NCBI GenBank assembly: GCA_017519415.1
Contig: JAFWSI010000048.1
Location: 1 to 38,234, forward strand
Length of the DNA stretch: 38,234 bases
Source: Ruminococcus sp.
Lineage (GTDB): Bacteria > Bacillota > Clostridia > Oscillospirales > Ruminococcaceae
Reading direction: 5' to 3'
The translations under genes and the position numbers were made by a program. This document shows, piece after piece, positions 1 to 7,445 of the stretch (position 1 is its first letter; each line of letters starts with the position of its first letter). Below the pieces are notes generated by a model, which did no database searches, was not told the DNA's origin, and worked only from the letters and a program-made list of their open reading frames with translations.

Positions 1-1
1 C

Positions 2-298
2 AATCAGAATAACCAGCAGCAGAACAACGACTGGAACCAGTGGAACAATCAGAATAACCAGCAGCAGAACAATGACTGGAACCAGTGGAACAATCAGAAC
101 AACCAGCAGCAGAACAACGACTGGAACCAGTGGAACAACCAGAATAATAACCAGCAGCAGAATAACGACTGGAACCAGTGGAACAACCAGAATAACCAGC
201 AGCAGAATAACGACTGGAATCAGTGGAACAACCAGAATAACCAGCAGCAGAATAACGACTGGAACCAGTGGAACAACCAGAATAACCAGCAGCAGAAC
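2..298 (+). repeat. 45-bp in-frame tandem repeat encoding an Asn/Gln/Trp-rich linker
   Basis: Six units plus a partial seventh lie at 2-46, 47-91, 92-136, 137-184, 185-229, 230-274 and 275-298. Each encodes NQNNQQQNNDWNQWN or a close variant. The fourth unit has one extra Asn codon (48 bp). The copies differ only by AAC/AAT swaps and that one insertion, which suggests recent expansion. The array may begin upstream of the window. Confidence 0.95.
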
Positions 299-952
299 AG
301 TTGGGGTAACAATTCTGATAACGGCGGTCAGAAGCTTGTAGCTATCTCGTTTGACGACGGAGCATCGGCTCAGAGCAGACAGGATCCTGCATACAGGATC
401 ATGGACGCACTTATCAAGAACAATATGACAGCTACATTCTTCTATGTAGGCGACTGGATCAAGACCAACGAGCAGGTTCAGTTTGCTTATCAGAACGGAA
501 TGGAGGTTGCTAACCATACCAAGTCACACCAGTCTCTCGGTTCGCTTGGTTCGGATCAGATCCGTAGCGAGTGGGAGCAGTGCAACAGCAAGCTCAGAAG
601 TATTATCGGCACTGAGCCCTCACATATAATGAGACTGCCTTACCTTGACGGCGGCGGAGCTGTCAAGTCAGCGCTCTACGATGTTCCGCTTATTTCCTGC
701 GGCCTTGATACCCAGGACTGGAACGGAGCTTCCAAGGATCAGATCGTAAACACCATAAAGCAGGCTGCACAGAACGGCTCTCTCGAGGGCAAGATCGTCC
801 TTTGCCATGAGAATTACGCTTCAACAGCAGCTGCTATGGAAGAGGTACTTCCCTGGCTCGCACAGAACGGCTACAAGAACGTAACCGTTTCAGAGATGTT
901 TGCCGCAAGAGGCAAGTCTCTCCAGGGCGGTCAGATCTATACACAAGCATAA
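2..952 (+). CDS. Polysaccharide deacetylase (CE4/NodB fold), 5'-truncated
   Basis: The window opens inside this gene, so its start and any signal peptide are missing; 316 residues are visible. The first ~100 are a linker built from a 15-residue Asn/Gln/Trp repeat. A NodB deacetylase domain follows with all five family motifs: SFDDG (nt 347-361) holding the base and metal-binding Asp, HTKSH metal ligands (nt ~515-530), RLPY (nt ~634-645), DTQDW (nt ~708-722) and LCHE (nt ~808-819). The family removes N- or O-acetyl groups from chitin, peptidoglycan or xylan with a divalent metal. The repeat linker suggests an extracellular protein, perhaps with another module upstream. The substrate cannot be chosen from sequence alone. 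Two terminators follow. Confidence 0.9.
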   Translation, partial: NQNNQQQNNDWNQWNNQNNQQQNNDWNQWNNQNNQQQNNDWNQWNNQNNNQQQNNDWNQWNNQNNQQQNNDWNQWNNQNNQQQNNDWNQWNNQNNQQQNSWGNNSDNGGQKLVAISFDDGASAQSRQDPAYRIMDALIKNNMTATFFYVGDWIKTNEQVQFAYQNGMEVANHTKSHQSLGSLGSDQIRSEWEQCNSKLRSIIGTEPSHIMRLPYLDGGGAVKSALYDVPLISCGLDTQDWNGASKDQIVNTIKQAAQNGSLEGKIVLCHENYASTAAAMEEVLPWLAQNGYKNVTVSEMFAARGKSLQGGQIYTQA

Positions 953-985
953 TATCACTGCCTGATAAACAGGTTTGTCATGTGG

Positions 986-1016
986 CCGGCTGCTGATCGG
1001 CAGCCGGTATTTTTTT
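986..1016 (+). terminator. Rho-independent terminator of the deacetylase gene
   Basis: An 8-bp stem, CCGGCTGC (986-993) with GCAGCCGG (1000-1007), is followed by a run of T at 1010-1016. It lies 34 nt after the stop codon. Confidence 0.85.
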
Positions 1017-1044
1017 CAGATCTCTCCTAAATTTTATATTCCCT

Positions 1045-1075
1045 GAAAGACAGCCCGAGCGGCTGTCTTTTCATT
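1045..1075 (+). terminator. Second terminator-like hairpin
   Basis: An 11-bp stem, GAAAGACAGCC (1045-1055) with GGCTGTCTTTTC (from 1061), encloses a 5-nt loop and runs into T-rich sequence. It lies between the deacetylase and the two-component operon and probably backs up the first terminator. Confidence 0.7.
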
Positions 1076-1094
1076 TTATGACGCAGCTGACATA

Positions 1095-1123
1095 TTGTTT
1101 TATATGCTGTATTATGGTATAAT
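1095..1123 (+). promoter_or_regulatory. Sigma-A promoter of the two-component operon
   Basis: TTGTTT (1095-1100), a 17-bp spacer and TATAAT (1118-1123), 33 nt before the response regulator start. Confidence 0.75.
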
Positions 1124-1155
1124 AAAAAGCGATAAACAGTTTAAAGAGGTGTGCT

Positions 1156-1818
1156 ATGAGTAAAATATACATTGTAGAGGATGACAGATCGATCCGCGAG
1201 GAGCTGGCCGAGCTCCTGCGCAGCTCCGGATATGAAGCGGAGTATCTTACCGACTTTTCGGATTCGGCAGATAAGATACTTTCTGCGGGAGCCGATCTGA
1301 TACTTATGGATATAAATATCCCGAATCTCAACGGCGAGCAGCTGCTTAGGGAGATACGGAAAAAGACGGATACTCCCGTGATAATGGTGACGAGCCGTAC
1401 CTCTGAGACCGACGAGGTCCTGTCGATGAGCTACGGCGCCGACGACTATATAACAAAGCCCTATAATCCCACGATACTCCTTCTGAGAATATCCGCCGTG
1501 ATGAAGCGTGCGGCGGGAAGCTCCCAGACCCGTACCTACAACGGCCTTCAGGTGAATGACGCAAAGGGCAGTCTTACCGACGGAAGCCGTGAGCTGAGCC
1601 TTACCAAGAACGAGATGATAATATTCCGCTTTATGCTTGACAGGCAGGGCTCTATCGTCACCCGGGACGAGCTCATGACCGCGCTGTGGGACAATGACGA
1701 ATTCGTAAACGATAACGCACTTACGGTCAATATAAGCCGTCTCCGCTCAAAGCTTGCTGAGCTGGGGTGCGAGGACGCCATAGAGACCAGAAAGAAGCAG
1801 GGGTACATACTGAAATGA
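1156..1818 (+). CDS. OmpR-family response regulator, BceR-like
   Basis: This 220-aa protein has an N-terminal receiver domain with the acidic pair E8/D9/D10, the phosphoacceptor D52 in the LMDINIP motif and the conserved Lys in ITKPY near residue 101. A C-terminal winged-helix DNA-binding domain follows (about residues 125-220). AGAGGTG precedes the ATG. The downstream kinase overlaps its stop codon (ATGA), and a Bce-type transporter follows, so it most likely switches on that transporter when the kinase/transporter complex detects a cell-wall-active peptide. A candidate operator for it lies at 2854-2867. The family call is secure; the BceR role rests on gene neighbourhood and operator. Confidence 0.93.
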   Translation: MSKIYIVEDDRSIREELAELLRSSGYEAEYLTDFSDSADKILSAGADLILMDINIPNLNGEQLLREIRKKTDTPVIMVTSRTSETDEVLSMSYGADDYITKPYNPTILLLRISAVMKRAAGSSQTRTYNGLQVNDAKGSLTDGSRELSLTKNEMIIFRFMLDRQGSIVTRDELMTALWDNDEFVNDNALTVNISRLRSKLAELGCEDAIETRKKQGYILK

Positions 1819-2837
1819 GATTCAGAGAGTATATAAGGGACAGACTGTGGTTCTATATCATCACAGCTGTCGCCGCAGGACTTTTATACCTTTTCCTGAC
1901 GGCTTACAGGGTAAGTGTTCAGCTGATGTTGATAACCGGAGCCATACTTCTGCTGTTCGTATGTGCTGAGGAGCTTATCGGCTTTATACGCAAAAAGGCT
2001 TTTTATGATGAGCTTAGGGAGAAGCTTGGCTCTCTCGATAAAAAATATCTTATACACGAAATGCTGAAAAGGCCCGATTTCTATGAAGGGCAGCTGATGT
2101 ATGACGCCTTGTACGAGGCAAACAAGTCCATGTGCGAGAATGTGGCGGTATATAAGCGGAGCTCCGATGATTTCCGCGAGTTCATAGAGATGTGGGTGCA
2201 TGAGGTGAAGCTGCCTGTGGCCAGTCTCCAGCTTATGGCGCATAACAGCGGGGGAGAGACAGGTGAGAAGTTCCTCGAACAGCTCAGGCGAATAGACGGA
2301 TATACCGATCAGGTGCTTTACTATGCCCGCTCGGAGAATGCGGAAAAGGACTATATAATAAAGGAGACCTCCCTCAGACGCATGGTTGCGAATGTAGCCC
2401 TGAAGGACAGGGAAGCCTTGCAGTTGGCGGGAGTATCCGTGGAGACGGAGGGGCTGGACATCAGCGTAATGACAGACGGAAAGTGGCTGGAGTTCATACT
2501 GGGGCAGTTCATGTCAAACAGCCTCAAGTATATAGCTTCGGGGCGGGAGCCTGTTATAAAGGTGTCTGCGGAGGAGCTTGATGACAGGGTGCTTCTTCAC
2601 TTCCGGGACAACGGCATAGGCATACCCGTGAGCGACCTGCCGAGGGTATTCGAGAAGAGCTTCACGGGAGAGAACGGACGCACCCGTGCAAAGTCCACGG
2701 GAATGGGACTGTATATAGTGAAGAGCCTCTGCGACCGTCTCGGCCACAGTATCAAAGCCGAATCTGTAAAGGGAGAATATACGGAATTCACCATAGGCTT
2801 TGCAAAGAATGAATACTACCGGATGGAGAACTCTTAA
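1815..2837 (+). CDS. Intramembrane-sensing histidine kinase, BceS-like
   Basis: This 340-aa kinase starts at the ATG overlapping the regulator's stop by 4 nt. Two membrane helices (about residues 12-32 and 36-57) are joined by only a few residues, so there is no extracellular sensor domain, as is typical of kinases that sense through a partner ABC transporter. The phosphoacceptor is H129 in MWVHEVKLP. The ATPase domain shows the N box (FMSNSLKY), DNGIGI and GMGLYIVKS. By family precedent the permease encoded at 3969-6044 would be the true sensor. A longer in-frame start at 1767 lies deep inside the regulator and is unlikely. Confidence 0.92.
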   Translation: MRFREYIRDRLWFYIITAVAAGLLYLFLTAYRVSVQLMLITGAILLLFVCAEELIGFIRKKAFYDELREKLGSLDKKYLIHEMLKRPDFYEGQLMYDALYEANKSMCENVAVYKRSSDDFREFIEMWVHEVKLPVASLQLMAHNSGGETGEKFLEQLRRIDGYTDQVLYYARSENAEKDYIIKETSLRRMVANVALKDREALQLAGVSVETEGLDISVMTDGKWLEFILGQFMSNSLKYIASGREPVIKVSAEELDDRVLLHFRDNGIGIPVSDLPRVFEKSFTGENGRTRAKSTGMGLYIVKSLCDRLGHSIKAESVKGEYTEFTIGFAKNEYYRMENS

Positions 2838-2853
2838 CCGCCGGTGATCAACC

Positions 2854-2867
2854 TTACAAAAATGTAA
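2854..2867 (+). promoter_or_regulatory. Candidate BceR-type operator, TTACA-N4-TGTAA
   Basis: A perfect inverted repeat, TTACA (2854-2858), AAAA, TGTAA (2863-2867), is centred about 62 bp upstream of the start site predicted from the -10 at 2911. Its sequence and position match what I recall of BceR-like operators in Bacillus. The match was made by eye. Confidence 0.65.
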
Positions 2868-2910
2868 TGTTGAGTAATATTGAAAGCACGACCGCATGAA
2901 AAACATGAGG

Positions 2911-2916
2911 TATAAT
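2911..2916 (+). promoter_or_regulatory. -10 element of the transporter operon promoter
   Basis: TATAAT at 2911-2916 with no recognisable -35 at 17 bp (2888-2893 is ACGACC). A poor -35 together with the upstream palindrome fits an activator-dependent promoter. The leader then carries a small hairpin, ACGGGA (2929-2934) with TCCCGT (2940-2945). Confidence 0.6.
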
Positions 2917-2971
2917 AAGATCATGGAAACGGGAACAGCTCCCGTAACAAAAACCGAAAGGAAATGATCTT

Positions 2972-3202
2972 ATGAAAAAGCTTACTTCACTCGCTGTCAG
3001 AACATTTATCTATGCAGGCACTGCCTGCGTTGTCCCGCTTTCGATCGCGGCAGGCTACGAGATATTCAGACCCAAGAGCGTACAGCACCCCATGGATTAT
3101 ATGCCCGGAATGCTCATATGCATGATAGCCTGTGCCAACATCCTCCTTGAGGGCTGGCTCAGAAGGAACCGGACAGAAGAATTCGCAATTGAATTAAACT
3201 GA
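2972..3202 (+). CDS. Small two-TM membrane protein of the Bce-type operon
   Basis: This 76-aa protein has two predicted membrane helices (about residues 8-29 and 42-61), a short loop and a charged C-terminal tail. I do not recognise a family. It is the first gene after the candidate BceR operator, has the Shine-Dalgarno AAAGGAAATG, and ends 12 nt before the ABC ATPase, so it is almost certainly co-transcribed with the transporter. Possible roles are an accessory subunit, a modulator of the kinase/transporter complex or a small resistance protein; nothing in the sequence decides between them. Confidence 0.75.
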   Translation: MKKLTSLAVRTFIYAGTACVVPLSIAAGYEIFRPKSVQHPMDYMPGMLICMIACANILLEGWLRRNRTEEFAIELN

Positions 3203-3214
3203 GGAGATACGGAT

Positions 3215-3979
3215 ATGTCATTACTTAGATTAGAGAACGTTGAGAAATATTACGGAAGCAGATCAAGCCTTACAAAGGCGGTAAACGACATCTCCTTCTC
3301 TGTTGAAAAAGGCGAATTCACTGCCATAATGGGAGCCTCGGGAAGCGGCAAGACCACTCTTCTTAACTGTATTTCCACCATAGACCGTGTTACTGCGGGA
3401 CATATCTTCCTCGAGGACACGGACATCACCTCCCTTAAGGGAAAGGAGCTCAACAGGTTCCGCCGCGACAAGCTCGGCTTTATCTTTCAGGACTTCAACC
3501 TTATGGACACTCTTACGGCTTATGAGAATATTGCTCTTGCCCTGTCTATACAGAAGCGCTCCGCAAAGGAGACAGACAAGGCAGTAAAAGCGGTGGCAGA
3601 GCAGCTCGGTATAACAGACGTGCTTGAAAAGTATCCCTATCAGATGTCGGGCGGACAGAAGCAGAGAGTAGCCTCCGCCAGAGCTATAGTTACAGAGCCA
3701 AAGCTGGTTCTTGCAGACGAGCCCACAGGCGCACTGGACTCAAAGTCGGCGAAACTGCTCCTTGAGCGCTTCAACTACCTCAACCATGAGCACGGAGCTA
3801 CCATAATAATGGTAACTCACGATTCATTTACGGCAAGCTACGCTTCGAGAGTTCTTTTCATCAAGGACGGAAAGTTGTTCAACGAGATAAACCGCGGAGG
3901 CGACAGCCGCAAGCAGTTCTTCGACAAGATCATCGACGTGGTTACTCTGCTCGGAGGTGACGTAAGCGATGCTCTTTAA
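3215..3979 (+). CDS. ABC transporter ATPase, BceA-like
   Basis: This 254-aa nucleotide-binding protein has Walker A GASGSGKTT (residues 40-48), a Q-loop (FIFQDFNLM), the signature MSGGQKQR, Walker B with LVLADEPTGALDS and an H-loop (MVTHD). It belongs to the MacB/LolD/BceA branch that pairs with FtsX-type permeases. It is preceded by GAGGAGAT and overlaps the permease start by 11 nt. It should power the Bce-type permease that frees cell-wall lipid intermediates from bound peptide antibiotics and relays flux to the kinase. Confidence 0.93.
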   Translation: MSLLRLENVEKYYGSRSSLTKAVNDISFSVEKGEFTAIMGASGSGKTTLLNCISTIDRVTAGHIFLEDTDITSLKGKELNRFRRDKLGFIFQDFNLMDTLTAYENIALALSIQKRSAKETDKAVKAVAEQLGITDVLEKYPYQMSGGQKQRVASARAIVTEPKLVLADEPTGALDSKSAKLLLERFNYLNHEHGATIIMVTHDSFTASYASRVLFIKDGKLFNEINRGGDSRKQFFDKIIDVVTLLGGDVSDAL

Positions 3980-6044
3980 AATATCACTCAGCAATATCCG
4001 CAAGAGCATAAAGGATTACGCCGTGTATTTCTTCACTCTTGTCATAGGTGTTGCGGTATTCTATGTATTCAACGCCATTGAAACACAGACAGCCTTTCTT
4101 AAAGTAAATGAAGACCAGCGCGAGATGATAAAGATACTGACTACGGCTATCTCCGGCGTCAGCGTATTCATAGCCGTAGTTCTCGGACTTCTTATCGTAT
4201 ACGCCAGCCGCTTCCTTATGAAGCGCAGGAACAAGGAATTTGCCCTGTACATGATGCTGGGCATGAGCAAATGGAAGATAGCGGCTCTTCTGCTCTGTGA
4301 GACAGTCATAATCGGTATCGATTCGCTTATAGTCGGTATACTTATCGGCACTGGGCTCTCGCAGGTGATGAGCGCAGTAGTAGCTAATCTCTTTGAAGCA
4401 GATATGAACGATTACAGGTTCACGGTATCTGCTTCGGCTATAATCAAGACTATTTTTTACTTCAGTATCATGTACGTTGTGGTGATCCTCAGAAGCGGCG
4501 TGGTTATCGGCAGATGCAGGCTTATCACACTTATGAACTCGGGCAGGCGCTCCGAGAAGATCACAATGAAGAACCCGTGGCTCTGTGTGATAGTATTCCT
4601 TATCTCCGCGGCAGTCCTCGGCTGGGCATATCATACAGTAGGCTGGGACTTTGAACACATCACTGAAAGAAGGATAGGTCTTGCCATACTTGCAGGCATC
4701 GTTTCTACTTTCTTTATCTTCTGGTCGGTATCGGGAATGCTCCTGAGAGTGATAATGTCCGCAAAGGGTGTGTATCACCGCGGCCTCAACAGCTTTACCT
4801 TCCGTCAGCTCAGCAGCAAGATAAACACCACCATTGCTTCCATGACGGTCATCTGCCTTATGCTCTTTGTGACTATATGCACGCTCTCAACTTCGTTCAC
4901 TATCAGAAACTCAATGAACAAGGGCGTGGAGGACAATTTCCCCGTTGATTTTTACGGACGCTTTGCTCTTCATACCCATGATCCCTCAGATGATCCCTCA
5001 GATGACTCCTCATACCATACAGGCAATATCGACGATGTATACGCTCAGCAGAATATGAGCATTTACGACGATTTCGGAGAGTATCATCACTTCTATGACT
5101 ACATCGAAAGCAACTTTACCTTTGATACCTTTGCGGGGGACAGAAAAGAAGAACTGACAGGCAGTTCAATGAGTATATATGCAATGATGAACTTCACTAT
5201 CTCATTCCTGAAGCTCAGTGACTACAACGCTGTCATGAAACTATACGGACAAAAGCAGATAGAACTTAATGACGGCGAATACGCTGTAAGCGCAAATGCC
5301 GCTGGAATGCCCGAGATGTATGACAAGCTCCTTGAGGACAGTACCGAAATAACTGTTTTCGGAAATACTCTCAGGCCGGGCTCGAAAAAATGTATACTAA
5401 GCTCATTTTATCCCGATATTCAGGCTTCAAATACTGGTACGATAATCGTTCCCGACAATGCAGTATCCGAGAAATACCGCGGAGTTGATTATTTCGTCGG
5501 AAACTACAGTGCCGCAGACAAAAAAGGCAAAGAAGCCGCGGAAAAAACAGCAAGGGACCACTGGAATTATGTGCTGCGCTGGTATAAAAGCCCGACGGAA
5601 AACGGCTATATGAGCGGAATTGAAACAAGGATCGAGGCTGCAAACAATGCCATAGGCATAGGCGCTATAGTTACCTTCCTCGGATTGTACATCGGCTTTA
5701 TTTTCCTTGTATCCTGCGGTGCTATACTGGCGCTGAAGGAGCTCTCCGAGAGCGCAGACAGCATGCCGAGATATATGATGCTCCGCAAGCTGGGCGTAGA
5801 GGAAAGAGATATATCCAAGTCAATATTCAGGCAGTCCGGAATATTCTTCCTGCTGCCGCTGCTGCTGGCTTGTCTCCACTCATATGCGGGCATGAGATTT
5901 GCCAAGATAGGACTTGATCTGCTGGTGACCGAGAATTATATAAAGCCCATAATCTTTACTGCGGTCATACTAATAGCGATATACGGCGGCTACTTCCTGC
6001 TGACATTCCTCGGAAGCAAAGCCATGGTAAAAGAACAAAAGTAA
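3969..6044 (+). CDS. FtsX-domain ABC permease, BceB-like
   Basis: This 691-aa membrane protein starts inside the end of the ATPase gene, with GGAGGTGA 8 nt upstream. Ten membrane helices can be placed: seven before about residue 312 and three after about 565. A large extracellular domain of roughly 240 residues lies between helices 7 and 8. This layout is diagnostic of BceB-type permeases, in which the large domain recognises the peptide/lipid complex. Near its start the domain has an Asp/Ser-rich stretch made by a 12-bp duplication at 4980-5003. A strong terminator follows. The real ligand is unknown, since this domain is the variable part of the family. Confidence 0.93.
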   Translation: MLFKISLSNIRKSIKDYAVYFFTLVIGVAVFYVFNAIETQTAFLKVNEDQREMIKILTTAISGVSVFIAVVLGLLIVYASRFLMKRRNKEFALYMMLGMSKWKIAALLLCETVIIGIDSLIVGILIGTGLSQVMSAVVANLFEADMNDYRFTVSASAIIKTIFYFSIMYVVVILRSGVVIGRCRLITLMNSGRRSEKITMKNPWLCVIVFLISAAVLGWAYHTVGWDFEHITERRIGLAILAGIVSTFFIFWSVSGMLLRVIMSAKGVYHRGLNSFTFRQLSSKINTTIASMTVICLMLFVTICTLSTSFTIRNSMNKGVEDNFPVDFYGRFALHTHDPSDDPSDDSSYHTGNIDDVYAQQNMSIYDDFGEYHHFYDYIESNFTFDTFAGDRKEELTGSSMSIYAMMNFTISFLKLSDYNAVMKLYGQKQIELNDGEYAVSANAAGMPEMYDKLLEDSTEITVFGNTLRPGSKKCILSSFYPDIQASNTGTIIVPDNAVSEKYRGVDYFVGNYSAADKKGKEAAEKTARDHWNYVLRWYKSPTENGYMSGIETRIEAANNAIGIGAIVTFLGLYIGFIFLVSCGAILALKELSESADSMPRYMMLRKLGVEERDISKSIFRQSGIFFLLPLLLACLHSYAGMRFAKIGLDLLVTENYIKPIIFTAVILIAIYGGYFLLTFLGSKAMVKEQK
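4980..5003 (+). repeat. 12-bp tandem duplication in the permease extracellular domain
   Basis: GATCCCTCAGAT occurs twice in direct succession (4980-4991, 4992-5003). It encodes a repeated Asp-Pro-Ser-Asp unit near the start of the ligand-facing domain. Confidence 0.85.
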
Positions 6045-6058
6045 GTATTCATAAGCTG

Positions 6059-6086
6059 AACGGCTCCCGTCGGGAGCCGTTTTTTA
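6059..6086 (+). terminator. Terminator of the Bce-type operon
   Basis: A 10-bp stem, AACGGCTCCC (6059-6068) with GGGAGCCGTT (6072-6081), is followed by a T run. It begins 14 nt after the permease stop. Confidence 0.9.
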
Positions 6087-6114
6087 ATATTTGATTAATT
6101 TTCCCGGTATCTTA

Positions 6115-6143
6115 TTGACAGTGTCCTGTGACCGTGTCATAAT
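6115..6143 (+). promoter_or_regulatory. Sigma-A promoter of the 6175-7401 gene
   Basis: TTGACA (6115-6120), a 17-bp spacer and CATAAT (6138-6143). It separates this gene from the Bce operon and excludes translation starts upstream of about 6150. Confidence 0.85.
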
Positions 6144-6174
6144 GATATTACGAAACAGAAGGGAGCGGATCAAA

Positions 6175-7401
6175 ATGAAAAAAAGAGCTGAAAAGTCTGT
6201 GGACGTCATTCCGGAAAAGATACATAAGCGGCTGCATATCATCTATTTTATACTGAAATGTGTGCTGGCTGCAACGGTTTTTCTGATGTTCTGGGGTCCT
6301 GCGGTAAGAGCCTTTGAAAAGGTAATGGGCTATGATATACCAGAAATCCAAACCGAGGAGTCACCATTTCTGTTCCATCAGTACTGCGGAACCTTTTTCG
6401 TGGAGTTCGACCGTGATAACTCCTTTGCTTCCGACGCGGATTATTCCGCATATTTAGAAAGAATAAATGCCCCTGCAGTTCGTACAACGGCGCAGAAGAT
6501 ACTCGGCTGTATCGGTTTTCTGCCCACTGCTGCTCTGATGGTTTCCATGATACTTGCCCTGCGGAGCGGCGACAAAAAGCGTATTTTCTGCGGCAGAGCG
6601 TGGCGCTATTTCCTTTTCGGCGGAGTTTTATACGCCCTTGGCAATCTTTATATGTATATCGATGCAAATTTCATCAGCGGCATAACCCGTTTTGACGGCA
6701 TGATCGGCGTTTTCACTCAGCGGCGGCAGTATTTTCAGCTATACGACGTACTGGGACTGCCATTCATTATGATATGCGGAGCATTTGTGCTGCTGATGTA
6801 CGAAAAGCAGCTTCAGAACAAGGAAACCGCAAGGGTTTCGGCGGCTCTGAAAAGCCTTTCAGCCGTTATAATCGCAGGTACGGCAGGCTTTATCCTGTGG
6901 AGACTGGGAGTCCGCACCTATGAGCTTATCCGCGTCATGTCGGGAGATGAGTACAGCGTATGGCTGCCATTTACTATTATGGAGGATGCCGGGAGATATA
7001 TGTGCAGACTGCCCTTTGAGGACGCAGTTTCGCCGCAGGCTTACCGAAATGTGGTGCTTTTCCGCTACCTGAGAGACCTTCCCGTGTTCGCGCTGACGGG
7101 TGCGGCAGTATGGAGCTTTGTGCGTGTGCTCCTCAATAATGCAAAGGGGGAGCTGAATACACTCCGCAACCGAAAGCTTCTGAGAAATGCAATGCTTCTT
7201 CTCATAGGAGCCTCACTCATACTGAATATCCCGGGACTGTTCGAGACAGGGCTTTTTAACAGGAGTTTCAGCGGCATATTCGGCAATACCACCTATACCA
7301 TGGCATTACGCGCCAAGACCGATCCTGCGCTGTTTGCACTGGTGCTGTGGTTCTTCGGAACATATTTAGAGGCTATCCCCGAAGGCGAAGAGAAAAATTA
7401 A
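6175..7401 (+). CDS. Multipass membrane protein of unknown function
   Basis: The ATG at 6175 follows AAGGGAGCGGA and gives 408 aa; an in-frame TTG at 6091 lies upstream of the promoter and is rejected. About seven or eight hydrophobic segments are visible: near residues 20-42, 103-125, 140-165, 185-210, 225-245, 305-325, 335-355 and 375-395. An extracytoplasmic segment around residues 45-100 separates the first two. I recognise no family. It stands alone between two terminators with its own promoter. Its position after the Bce operon may be coincidence, because the promoters are separate. Confidence 0.8.
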   Translation: MKKRAEKSVDVIPEKIHKRLHIIYFILKCVLAATVFLMFWGPAVRAFEKVMGYDIPEIQTEESPFLFHQYCGTFFVEFDRDNSFASDADYSAYLERINAPAVRTTAQKILGCIGFLPTAALMVSMILALRSGDKKRIFCGRAWRYFLFGGVLYALGNLYMYIDANFISGITRFDGMIGVFTQRRQYFQLYDVLGLPFIMICGAFVLLMYEKQLQNKETARVSAALKSLSAVIIAGTAGFILWRLGVRTYELIRVMSGDEYSVWLPFTIMEDAGRYMCRLPFEDAVSPQAYRNVVLFRYLRDLPVFALTGAAVWSFVRVLLNNAKGELNTLRNRKLLRNAMLLLIGASLILNIPGLFETGLFNRSFSGIFGNTTYTMALRAKTDPALFALVLWFFGTYLEAIPEGEEKN

Positions 7402-7406
7402 TAGTA

Positions 7407-7440
7407 AAGCCGTTACACCTAAGTGCAACGGCTTATTTTT
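7407..7440. terminator. Bidirectional terminator between convergent genes
   Basis: AAGCCGTT (7407-7414) pairs with AACGGCTT (7427-7434), with an inner CAC/GTG stem. ATTTTT follows on the plus strand and A-rich sequence precedes it. It serves the genes ending at 7401 and 7446. Confidence 0.85.
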
Positions 7441-7445
7441 ATTGT

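Noticed and set aside
72-341. Open frame on the plus strand rich in Thr/Ser/Gly repeats
   Set aside because: It is a shadow of the 45-bp tandem repeat in another frame; the deacetylase frame continues through it without a stop and carries the motifs.
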